This document shows positions 13,201 through 22,754 of a stretch of DNA of 64,000 bases, piece after piece (the first letter of the stretch is position 1; the number at the start of each line of letters is the position of its first letter). Origin of the DNA: Durusdinium trenchii. Taxonomy: Eukaryota > Sar > Dinophyceae > Suessiales > Symbiodiniaceae. The stretch is from positions 794,735-858,734 of the forward strand of contig CAXAMN010013780.1 of assembly GCA_963970005.1 (NCBI GenBank), written 5' to 3'. The notes beneath the pieces are model-generated. The model did no database searches. It was given only the letters and a program-made list of their open reading frames with translations, and was not told the DNA's origin. Position numbers and translations under genes: made by a program.

Positions 13201-13567
13201 GTAATCGGCTTGTTTTGCAAAGCGCTGCTGGGCCAACACACTGTGGATCTGCATGGGGGCATCATGCCGCGAATCATGCCACCAACATCCAAGGAAAAAA
13301 AAGCCCCATGAGGAACTTGGCCGAAGGGATGTGCAAAGGGAACGAAATGGCACAAGTATTCCACGTCATGATGTTCACATGCTGCGGCTCGCTCTCAGGT
13401 ACTCCTGAAATCTGAACATATGACGCATTCACATGCCGGAGATCAGTCTCCCCAATTGCAAAGGCATTTGCCTCATGTCCTTCCTCTTTGTCTGAAACTC
13501 TGCAATCCAAAGCCACATCTCGAAGAATCTTTGCAACCTGAACATTTGACAGCTCGGCAAAATTATC
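10202..13567 (-). CDS. EEP-superfamily phosphodiesterase gene, neutral sphingomyelinase type (split gene, middle incomplete)
   Basis: The family is Mg-dependent endonuclease/exonuclease/phosphatase enzymes, which cut phosphodiester bonds in lipids or nucleic acids. Exons read on the minus strand show the family signature in order. Exon A (13567-13352) ends VNIMTWNTC and holds the WN motif. Exon B (13248-13089) has FAKQADYIRHSGADLILLQE, the catalytic-Glu LQE motif. Exon C (11558-11426) has KLTLLNTHLPHQ, with the catalytic-His NTHL. Exon D (about 10796-10690) has GDFNPLPDLG, the Asp/Asn GDFN motif. Terminal exon E (10505-10202) has NCTWDLQQSL, LDFIFLQNQ and LSDHYGLLSQ, the final SDH motif, then TAG. 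Acceptors of C, D and E are AG|G; exon A ends at a GC donor, exon B at GT. A further exon at 12525-12453 (ESFETFGSFEATSDVAS) is possible. The N-terminus and the B-to-C stretch are incomplete. The motif order makes the superfamily firm; the sphingomyelinase assignment is inference. Confidence 0.78.
12646..12730. repeat. TA-rich microsatellite inside the EEP gene region
   Basis: A run of TA and near-TA units lies between EEP exon B and the exon C region, so it is probably intronic. Confidence 0.7.
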
Positions 13568-13568
13568 C

Positions 13569-13607
13569 TCTGTCTGTCTGTCTGGCTGGATGGCTGTCTG
13601 TCTGCTT
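13569..13607. repeat. TCTG/TGTC microsatellite next to EEP exon A
   Basis: TCTG-type tetranucleotides abut the proposed acceptor of EEP exon A. On the minus strand the sequence is CAGACAGA-rich and ends in the AG|G used as the acceptor, so several nearby AG sites could compete. Confidence 0.7.
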
Positions 13608-15718
13608 CAATCTGCCTCTAGGATCCTCTCTAGCCTAAGGATCTTCGGAATTCGGAATACAAACAACACATCTTAACTTGTAGCTACTAGTAACAAGGGC
13701 ATCACTACTAGTAGCTAGAAGCTACTAGTAGCAAGGGCAAATCTCTGTCTTCCGTCCACTCGTCTCGTTCCGTGCCTCTGAGGCTTGGTCATCACTCTCT
13801 AGAGTTGCAGCTTTGGACATAAAAAGGACAGATTCACAGAGCTTGCCACAAAACCTCGAGCTTTCAGAATCGATCTCGTGCGAGAATGATGGAACTTGAC
13901 GACAAATCACCAGTAAGCGTGAGAATGCAAAAACTCGTGGAAAGAACTTACCTTGGCGTCATGATATGCCCAACGTGTGTGAAAGTAACGGCTTGATGAT
14001 TCAAGTCTTTGACCTGAAAAATCCGTCGCTGGCGGGGGGGTTGTTTCTTTGTACGAGTGAGAGTCCTTGGCCGTCTATGGACTGTGGGCCGCCACATCAT
14101 GTCATCATGGTATCCACGATGCTTCTTTGTACTCCACCCTGTTGGGTACTTGCGCTGCTGAACATGGTACCAAGGTCCGTTTGAGCGGACCCTGTGAATG
14201 TCTTGTGTCAGTTGTGTGAATTTGGGAGGCCTGGCTGAATGAAGAAACCAAATGTTGGAACTGTGCGGTCCAAGTCCGTGATGCAAACTGAGAGGAGTTG
14301 ACGTATCTGTGGAACATGTCCGATTCAATCTGCTTCAGTAGGTGACTTGCAACATCTTGCAACCAAAGTGCCTTTGAGTTTCGAGAATGTCGGAATGTCT
14401 TGCATCAGAAGTCCGTGATGCATGCGAATTTCTTGAGAATTTCTCTTGAAAACATAACCAAAGTGAAGTACACATGGATATGGGTAGAGGCTGAGGGAGA
14501 AAAAGAAAGAGAGAGAGAGAGAGAAGTTTTCCATTGACACATTAGCGCTTCCTTCCCCGCTTCACTGGTCACTGCAGTTCTTTTTCTAGAGCTCTTCATC
14601 TGGCACTGCGAAAATGATACGAAAGGCCCGCTCAAGTAGACCGCATTTTGATCATCCAGGGGTATCGCTTTGGCATCGCTTCATGTAAAGCCAAAACAAA
14701 GCCAAGAGACGGATGTCCAGAGCTTTCATCTGACAAGGTTGCAAAGTAGATTGAAACAAATGATTGAAGTGTACCTTGTGAAGGTACCGCTTTGGGGGGG
14801 GTCACTATATTGCTTTATTATTGGATGAGTTCAATTTGTGCACAGCCCTTTACTGTAGAATGTTGCTCAAATCGTGCTCAGTGTGTTCTTTTTGGGGGAT
14901 GATGCAAAGCATACCAGAACATCCTATCTATAGTCTTAAACACTAAAGTTAGTACCAAGTTGTACCGCACCTTTCTATACCAAGCAAGCGTGTGTGTCGA
15001 ACCAACCATGTTTCCCAACTTGACAGTCTCTCGGAGACACGTGGCAGCCACGAATGCGTATCACGCGTAGAGTTGTAAGACAGTTTGCACAACAAACCAA
15101 GCTGTGGTAACAATTGGATTCATGGCAGCTCTTAGTGGACTGGTAGCATGAGCATAACTGCACACACTGCAAAAGCCAACAAATGCGATCTCTCAACGCA
15201 TCTCAAATCCATCAAAGGAGCTCTTCCGCATTTGGTGAGTCTCGCTTGCAGCTGGAATGCTTCGCATGCTTCTGGAGTATCCTTACCGTGAGCACCTGTG
15301 AGCTACCTTTTAGGGGATTGCGCGGACTAGCGGACAAAGCGCAAGACACCCAGGATCTTGAATGGTTTTGGAGCAAAGTACTCAGTCGGGCTGCGGGAAG
15401 CTTATGAACAGTAGTGGACATCCAAACACCATTTTGAAACTGCTGTACAGAGGACAGAATTCACTGATGTGGAGACCACTGAAAGGCAGAAAAGATCGTC
15501 ACAAAATATCAAAAAGAACTTATCAGCAGCACCCTCCCTTAGCAACTTAGCAACTTTAGACTCCAGCTCAGCTCACCGAGATTCCTCTTCACAGCCAAGT
15601 GGTTCAGCAATGCAAAGGTCGCCAGGTGCTTTGACTCGGCCTCCATCCCGTAGTTCAGTCGCTGAAAGAAGGCATCCACCTTTTTTGGGCCAACTCACAA
15701 AAGCTAAAGGCAAGAGGA

Positions 15719-15835
15719 CGCTACTAGGAACAAAGGGCATCGCCCGGGCATCGCTACTAGGAGCAAAGACGCTACTAGGGGCCCCTGGCCTTACTACTAG
15801 GAACAAGAAGCTACTAGGAACAAAGGGCATCGCTA
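15719..15835. repeat. CTACTAG-family repeat cluster (clean example)
   Basis: Six CTACTAG heptamers are separated by spacers of 10-16 bp, including GAACAAGAAG and GGGCCCCTGGCCTTA. This is one of the clearest copies of the family. Its reverse complement encodes the phrase VVRPGAPSS, which recurs in spurious frames elsewhere in the window. Confidence 0.85.
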
Positions 15836-15852
15836 CAAAAATCCAGCCTCAC

Positions 15853-16618
15853 CTGAAATTGACTGACTATGACTGGGTGGTTGAAATTGCCTGATGGTGT
15901 CTGCGTGCCAGGCCTCGGCAATTTCACGCCATAAGGTGTCCAAGAAAGCACTCGGGTGGCTGCGAAGCAGTTGCTTCCTTGGCTGCAAACCGGCTGGAGG
16001 TCTTGCCAATGCCCAATGCCTGAACTTAGAGGCCATGAGGTTGCCACGGTTCACTTGAAACAAATATATACTGTACAAAACAAGTTGGATCCGAACCAAA
16101 CAAGATCTCGAAGAAAACTCCAATGCAAGAAGAATGCTTCCCCAGAAAGATTCCCATGGCCCAAACGACACTGAAACAACCTTTAGCTTTAGCCCATGTC
16201 GTCTGCATCCTACGAGTTCCATGGGAGCATCCTGTCGGTGCTGTTCTAAAGCGCCAAGGCGCCATATCATCTATTATGGCATTCTTCCAAACAGAATTCC
16301 TCTAAAATATCTTAACATACTTCAACAAGGCAGACGTGGGCCACACCCAGAAGGAAAAAAAACGGGGTCTTTGACGGGTTTAGGATCTTGGAGGGTCTTG
16401 AGTCACGGTCCCCCATTGCGACGAGGACTCAGAACATCATATGCGATGTATCGCCACTCCGGTCTTCGGTGCGCCGCCAGAAAGTGCTCAAACTTCTTCA
16501 GCGCCATGGCTTCGCACGGCGGACCACCTACGCCTACGCCTTGGGCCGAAGGTCGAAGGCAGGCCGCTTCGGCGGGTTTTGCCAAGGACAGTGCCTTCAA
16601 GACGTCGATGTCTGACAT
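15853..16618 (-). CDS. Unrecognised gene: probable start exon and a second exon
   Basis: The first exon starts at ATG 16618 (MSDIDVLKALSLAKPAEAAC) and runs to about 16430, through ALKKFEHFLAAHRRPEWRYIAYD. The donor is not fixed. A second exon at 16053-15853 reads NRGNLMASKFRHWALARPP, then FLDTLWREIAEAWHADTI. It ends at a strong TTCAG|GTGAGG donor. Both segments are open and protein-like over 60 residues. The plus-strand frames opposite are less convincing. No domain is recognised, and a third piece near 16.15-16.25 kb may belong. Confidence 0.45.
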
Positions 16619-17327
16619 ATGCTAGCAAGATCTCACTGTTTCGCTTGCTTTGTTTCCGACCTTAACGTTCCAGGATTCCTGAGGACGTTCATGGAATTTC
16701 ATGGTTTTCCCACTGATGCATCTCTGACCCTGTTGAGGAGCTGAAACATGCTGAAACCACTAAATGCCGCAGCGACTGACAGCCCCCCTGGGCTCTCCTC
16801 GTGCAGATCGTCAACTTCTATGAGCTCGGTGGCAAAGAGCTCTGGCGGCCGGGAAAGCAGTCACATGAAGCGGTACGCATCCCGTGAAGAAGGGGATGAT
16901 GCATGTTGGGAACTCGTCAAACAAGAATTGATTTGCAAGGATCCAGTCAGAAAGCAAGCTTCTACAAGTGAGCGATGTTCAAAACCTAAGCAAGATTTCA
17001 CAAGTGGTTCGAGTGGTTTTGCTCGAGTGGTTGCTTGATCGCTGCTCAAGTGGTTCTGCTCCCTCACAACCTCCACTTGGCCTCTCCAGCGACAATTGCA
17101 ATCTGGCAAAGGCTGCCAGTCCAGGACAAACTCACGGCCCAAATGATTGGCCAGCATGCGCCTGACGATCTATTTGTTCGACAGCAACCAACAGAATGAT
17201 GGTCGATGATGGTCTTGTCACTTCTGGAGAGCCCTCTGAACCAGGGCTCTTCCACAAGGGCTCTTCCAAAAGGTTCCACTGCTCACAACTTTCGCCAAAA
17301 AACGAGTCAAAGCTTTCTAATAGCGAT

Positions 17328-17400
17328 GGCCTCCACCCTACTTGCGATGGCCCCCAACCTAGTGGCGATGGCCTCCAACCTACCCAAACTGGCCGGCAAT
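17328..17400. repeat. Short tandem repeat, GATGGCCTCCAACCTA type
   Basis: Three imperfect copies of a 21-22-bp unit (GCGATGGCC followed by TCCACCCTA, CCCAACCTA or TCCAACCTA) lie in tandem. The same words occur in the large array at 61.9-62.5 kb, so the two loci share a repeat source. Confidence 0.7.
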
Positions 17401-18143
17401 ACCCTGCTGTGACAGCTCTCAGGCGATTGCAAAGGCCCCAATGGGGTTGTACCAAAACCCAGCCAGGTTCCTGCAGCTCCTGACACGAAAATGTTGAGCG
17501 ATTTGGAAAGTCCTAAAGCCTTGTGCTGAAGTCTCATAATGTCTCATAGTATCTCAAATCGACAGCAACATATCTTAAATTCCCTCTGAAAATCTCTTGG
17601 ACATTGTTTCTATCTATTTGGGGACCGAGCTTCCATTTCTGAACTGCCTGGGTGCTGAGAAGGGGAGGCCAAACTTCAAACGTGACAAGCTGGTCCTCAT
17701 CCGGCATCATCGCAGGTGCATTCCATGGCTTGGAGAACCAAAGGCATCAAATGTGGGCCCGTTATGCTGGGTCTTCAAACTCCAAGTGCGCCACGTGCAG
17801 CGTGGTACCACTGGTTTCGAACAGAAACAACATGTCAAGTCCTCCAAGTTAGATACTGTATTACTGGAGAGCCATGACAATCACAAGGCATTGTGACTGC
17901 ATGCATGACATGAATGATACTGACCGGTCATCCATCCTCTCATTCTGTCAGAGCAAATGTTTGCAAGGTCGAGTTTCCCTGAGTGGCCACCATGAAGCAT
18001 GTTCTGCAGATACGTGTTGCAACCGCGGGCAAACGTTGTATTGTATTTTAGCATGCTCCAGCTTGGCTTGACACACTTACGAATATATACAATATATAAT
18101 ATACATAACATAACTCCTGCACTACTGGTCATTGATACAGAGA

Positions 18144-18509
18144 TCACAAACACCACTCTGTCTCACCTCCATGATGGCATCCAACAACGCAGGGCGAGCG
18201 ACCTGGAACGCCAATTCGCTCAAAGAATCTCATTCCGCCTGGGTCGACGAACCTCCTTCCGGATTTCTCCGATTTCTCCCCAGCTCTATGCCGTCGGACG
18301 GCCGACTCACCGCCAGACGAAGAACGCCTCGCCGCCTCGCCGCCTCGCCACCTCGCCTTTGGCTCGTGAGGTACTGGCTCAGAGACCTTCAAAGCACCTG
18401 CTTTGCTGAGATCTTCCATGACTCGGACCTCTGCAGGCATGTCCTCAGCACAGAATGGCTGGTTGCTCTGAGGACCATAAGGAGGGTGTTCATTGCCACA
18501 GTTGTTGGC
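18144..18509 (-). CDS. Probable exon of an unrecognised, Arg/Ser-rich protein
   Basis: A minus-strand frame open from 18509 to 18144 reads NNCGNEHPPYGPQSNQPFC, then MPAEVRVMEDLSKAGALKV. A basic, serine-rich stretch (ARRSSSGGESAVRRHRAGEK) follows. It could be a separate gene downstream of the 18.69-19.09 kb gene, or a large exon whose 3' end falls near the GTCGCTCG at about 18202. No domain is recognised. Confidence 0.35.
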   Translation of the reverse strand, partial: ANNCGNEHPPYGPQSNQPFCAEDMPAEVRVMEDLSKAGALKVSEPVPHEPKARWRGGEAARRSSSGGESAVRRHRAGEKSEKSGRRFVDPGGMRFFERIGVPGRSPCVVGCHHGGETEWCL

Positions 18510-18687
18510 TAGTTTTTGACTTGGCGTTTACATAGAAACTTCTGGGTTGGCAAATGTCACTATCACTACAGAGATGCTAGACAGGAAACGCGCACAATTG
18601 CAGCTGGGGGCTGTGCTGCGGTGTGTTAAAGTTTGGTGGAACCCTAGCAGCAAAAGCCCTGTGTAGTGTGGCGACAGCGGTGATTGT

Positions 18688-19092
18688 CTAGCCATACTCC
18701 CCACGCTGCTGGGTGCTGGATTCGCTGGGTGTAAGGCTACTGGACCTTTCTGCATTCGGTGCACACGTCTCCTGCGGTAAAAGAACAAAAAAAAACATAA
18801 TACAAGGACTGTGATTGTAGAAATGCATAGGACTCTGGACCCAGTGCAAAGTTGAGCAATGCCTTGCATTCATCTACAAAGGCAGCTACGTACCAGGCCC
18901 GCCCTGGCAATCAGTTGATCCGACAAAACATTGGCACCCAGAATTCGAGAGCATAGGGTGGAGGGAGAAGTCCAAGTGTCTGGGTCAGTGTCTTCATCCA
19001 GGTCAGGAACGTGTCCATGCAGTTTGAGTTGTTCGTAAAGGCGGCTCTTCAAATAGCTCTTGCTCATGAGCCTAGTGTAGGCTTGAAGTGAC
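18688..19092 (-). CDS. 3' end of an unrecognised gene: penultimate and terminal exons
   Basis: The penultimate exon (19092-18894) follows TTTCAG|G and ends CTG|GTACGT. It reads SLQAYTRLMSKSYLKSRLYE, then HGHVPDLDEDTDPDTW and SDQLIARAGL. A 122-nt GT-AG intron with a strong pyrimidine tract leads to the terminal exon (18771-18688) with AG|G. That exon reads ETCAPNAERSSSLTPSE and ends RGEYG and TAG. The phases agree exactly. I do not recognise the family. Upstream exons were not found. Confidence 0.55.
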
Positions 19093-20332
19093 CTGAAAGG
19101 CCAAGACAAAACATCAGGTCTCTGAAGAAAAAGATAGACAGGTACTATCAGGTTGTACAGCCATATCATGCCTTACCTCCCTTGTCTCCTTTCCATTCCT
19201 GCAAGATCATTTCAGGTTGCAAACAAATCCAAGCTTGCAGGTAACCATGTCAACCACGCCTGGTTAGCCCCTACCCTAGCAACCCATACCAAAGTCCTTT
19301 CAAACATATAATATATATATATATAGACATCGTGTCCTTGCCACGAGACAAAACATATGACCTATGTGCTACTTCGAGCTATCCCCATCCGACCAGGCAC
19401 ACGGCTAGAGCACTTGGGTCAGGGTGACTGTCTCGAAAATCCAGGTATATATCCGGGACAAAAAAGGATCACAAACTTGCACATCCCAGACACCAGGGTT
19501 TCGAGATTACCAAAGGCAGCGGCCGCACGCCTCCTTGGCCTTCATAGCGCATGAAGTCAAAGAAACCTTCACCGCCGCATCTGATCCGATGATCCGTCGA
19601 ACTGAAGGCGCGTGGTCCGTCGAACTCGATGGCCCGGTTTTTTTGAACGATGTCTAGGAGATGAAAGTGAATGGCCATCCCCTTGAACCTACTATAATCT
19701 ACTATATATAGCAGGTCGTGTTAAGACCATTGCACGTAATATGTTTAAAGCTATTCAACGTAGACTCCAACAGCTGCTAAAGGTGCTTTGTGGGTTCTAC
19801 GGTATTACTGTGAACCTGAAAAAGTCACACAACACAAAGTGTCGCTCCGAGGGAAAAATGAAAAAAGCCAAAAAAAGAAAAAAGCGGCACACAGGTCAGT
19901 GTTAGTCAACATGGGTCCACACTCCTTGCCTGGTCTAAGGCTTGTCTCCACCTGTGCAGCCAGAAAAGCTCTGGAGAAATTCCCATACTGACGCGTGTAG
20001 TCCAGCATGAAAGGCACCGAGATGGTGGCGTGGCCTCAGTCATGCACCCACGTGCAAGCCCATCTTTTTTCACCATGAACCTACAGGTATAAAGGATGAA
20101 GAGATATGCTCACGCTTGAAGAATATGCTGTGGGGAGATGTGCTGGCATCTTTTTCACATGCAAGCATCACGTTTACTAGACCAGCCAGCAATGCATCAA
20201 AATTGAACGAAGGCTTAAGTACTGTCCCCATCATCTTCGTTAGAAACGATTAGACAAACATGTTAAGATCAGCCTCTGCTGTTTTTTGCGTATATTGCAA
20301 CAGTAAACAGCGCATATCATTCTTCTAATCTT

Positions 20333-20434
20333 CTCAGAGCGCAGTCTTGACAAAACGAGACACAGCGCGTGAAAAGGGCTGTCCTCAGAGCGCAGTCTTG
20401 ACAAAACGAGACACAGCGCGTGAAAAGGGCTGTC
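20333..20434. repeat. Perfect 51-bp tandem duplication
   Basis: Two identical 51-bp copies start with CTCAGAGCGCAGTCTTGACA at 20333 and 20384. Because 51 is a multiple of three, the minus-strand frame across them repeats 17 residues (ALFTRCVSFCQDCALR and one more). There is no other coding evidence. Confidence 0.9.
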
Positions 20435-20807
20435 AGCTCAGGCCCGTGAGTGGAGCCAAATAATTTTGTGGTATCGCGCAACAAGTTCCTTAGGCCAAAA
20501 TGAAAGGTCCGCTGCATGTCTGTTTCACAAAAGGTCTTAACATGTTGAGATGTTGCGCACACTTTTTGAATGTAAGACTTAAATAGACTTTAAGACTTAA
20601 GACATCTCAAGACTCAAGACTAGTGTCTGGTACGCAGTTTGCCCTGGTTTGTCTCGAAACTGCGCCAGTCTCGAGGCAATCCTCACACAGACCTGGCTTG
20701 CATTGGGACACCAATGCTGTGCCATGTTTTTGGGGCTGTGGGAGCCATGTCGAGCGGCGAGCTGGTGCTCGAGATGACGGACCAAAGGTTGACCACACTG
20801 GGAAAGC

Positions 20808-20897
20808 TCCTAGTAGCGTCGCTCCTGGTAGTATGGCCAGGAGCCCCTAGTAGCGTCCTTGCTCCTAGTAGCGATGGCCTTTGCTCCTAGTAGCATC
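20808..20897. repeat. CTACTAG-family repeat cluster
   Basis: CTAGTAG heptamers (complement of CTACTAG) recur with spacers such as CGTCCTTGCTC and CGATGGCCTTTGCTC. Confidence 0.8.
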
Positions 20898-22299
20898 TGG
20901 CATGTTCATCATATGTTCAAGTTTCATAATCATGAAATGGGTGCGACAGTGATCAAACACCATACTGCATGACATTGGCAATGATCTGGCCTCGGCAGGG
21001 CGACGACGCACCAGCGTGTACATGAAGGCGCGATGAAGCTCTTCCAAGGATATGGCATCAACATCCAGTACTCGTACCTTAGGAAAAAGAACAAGAACAA
21101 CCCTTCAGGCTGCGCATGCTGCGAGAAGTAGCGAGTTGTTTCTTGGTCGGACGCTCATCCATCAGAACCCAAGACGGTGTGAACATGTTGGGAGCATCAT
21201 GTCAAAACAGGCATCTTTTGGACTACTCAACGGTCTGCTCACACTGCTCAAGCTGTCTAAAGGCACGTTGCTCGGATTGGTTCCTCATCATTAAACTCGA
21301 ACTGCCCCTTCCGCCTGCTTTGTCTGCCCTGTTTCTCATCCTTGTCCTGAGAGCGAGCAACAGCCATGAAGTATCACTTCACTTGTTCCTTCCCACTTCC
21401 CACTGTTCATCATTGAGGATCATTCACGTCTTTTTCTTTCTCACTTGTGAGAAAGCAATTTGGTCTTGTCACGTGTTGATCTAACTAAACACAAAGGCAC
21501 TTACAAAGGTCCACCAAAACTGAACGGACAGGTGACCGGATCACCCCACGTGTAGAGCTTTTGTGTGCATACGCAGTCGAGGCAAAAGCGGAAGCAGCCG
21601 CCCCGACCCAGACGCATCAGCTGAACCTCCCACCCTTTGAGTATCAAGGGAAACACGGGGGCAGGATGCCAGCTGCTCAATGGTAACCCCAGCGCGTCAG
21701 CCTATCCCCTTACGAGCGAGCAACACATAGGGAAACACAAACTTCGTGTAGGCAGCACGATGTGAGTTGAGTGCAATTTTGTGTTCACCCACTGGTAACC
21801 CCTCCTTCTCCCGTGTCTGAGGCACGGCATCTCGGCTCTCTCCCGACTGCTCAGCTTTGGCCACCTCTGCAAGGCGATCCAGCCACCCCAGGGGTACACG
21901 TGCCAAGCGTTCCTCTGTCGGCCGCAAGCGCTTGAGGCCTCGCATGTCGATGCTGGGCGGGTCTGCATCCTGACACGAAATCCACGCGACGCGACGCGAA
22001 GAGTACATGGCAAGAGTGGAGATACTGACACCGGTGAATGCTGAATGGTCTTCCCGAATCGTCCTGGGTCCCTCGGTTCGCGGTAATTTCTTGGACGTTC
22101 TTGGATTTGCTATTGAAAGGTCGTGATCTGTGCACGGACCTATCATCCTATACGCAAACCCACAGCCCATCATCCAAGGTTCATTCGGTACCTGAAGAAA
22201 TGACAGGGGGAGTTTCGTAACAGTCTCATTCTGGGTTGTTCTCATTTTGTTCTCAGCGATCTTGCTTGGGGGTGGATGGAAGTGTTCAATTCTTACCCT

Positions 22300-22754
22300 T
22301 CAATGTGTATTTTCAAAAGAAACCGTCTTGAGCTCTGTGAACCCAACCAAGGCAAAGTTGAGCTCAGGGTCCTCCTCTATCTCCATAGCATCTAGTGGCA
22401 TTGGCTCCTCCGCGTGCTTGTGGAAGATTGGTGCTGCAGGTCGCAATTGCAGTGCCGCCTGAAAACAAACAGAATGCATGAGATTCGACCAACAAAAACT
22501 CTTGGTTGCTTGTGGCGGTTTCGCATCCAGAATGCTTACAATTGGTTGCCTGTGCAGCTTTCTTGCACCAGCCTCTTCATCGAAAATGTCTTGATCTTGG
22601 GGCTCCTGCTCATCTGCTTCCTGTGAAAGGCGTCGTGAAGCAACCACAAAAGCGGCAAACGATTCACTGCACCGCCTCCATGGTGGGTTCTCTGCCAAGG
22701 CCATCCATGCGTGGAGGAGCCAGGCGACCCAAGCCGCTGCGAGTGTCAGCTTCC
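22300..22754 (-). CDS. 3' end of an unrecognised gene: two exons
   Basis: The first exon (22754-22540) follows TTTCCAG|G and ends CCAATT|GTAAGC. It reads KLTLAAAWVAWLLHAWMALA, a hydrophobic segment that could span a membrane, then FAAFVVASRRLS and an acidic stretch, EADEQEPQDQDIFDEEAGAR. An 81-nt GT-AG intron with a TTTGTTTTCAG|G acceptor leads to the last exon (22458-22300). That exon reads AALQLRPAAPIFHKHAEEPM, then an acidic EIEEDPELNF, and ends SFENTH and TGA. Phases match. More exons probably lie at 22.9-23.2 kb, where KLLSYNLSVLNRRALS looks coding. No family is recognised. Confidence 0.55.

Larger units (their letters stand above)
13568..15852. other. Stretch without a supported gene; CTACTAG repeats
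   Basis: It probably holds further 5' exons of the EEP gene, but none could be fixed. A minus-strand frame at 13948-14328 is protein-like and basic, but has no recognised motif or clear boundaries. CTACTAG-family clusters lie at 13683-13738 and 15719-15835. A GA microsatellite lies at about 14508-14524. Confidence 0.45.
19093..22299. other. Stretch without a supported gene
   Basis: A TA tract lies near 19310-19325. A perfect 51-bp tandem duplication lies at 20333-20434 and a CTACTAG cluster at about 20808-20897. Open frames on both strands are short and conflicting. Confidence 0.5.

Noticed and set aside
19469-19678. AIEFDGPRAF on the minus strand, like a RAP domain
   Set aside because: Only the IEFDGP phrase fits; the following residues lack the rest of the domain. 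A short duplicated phrase here makes chance likely.
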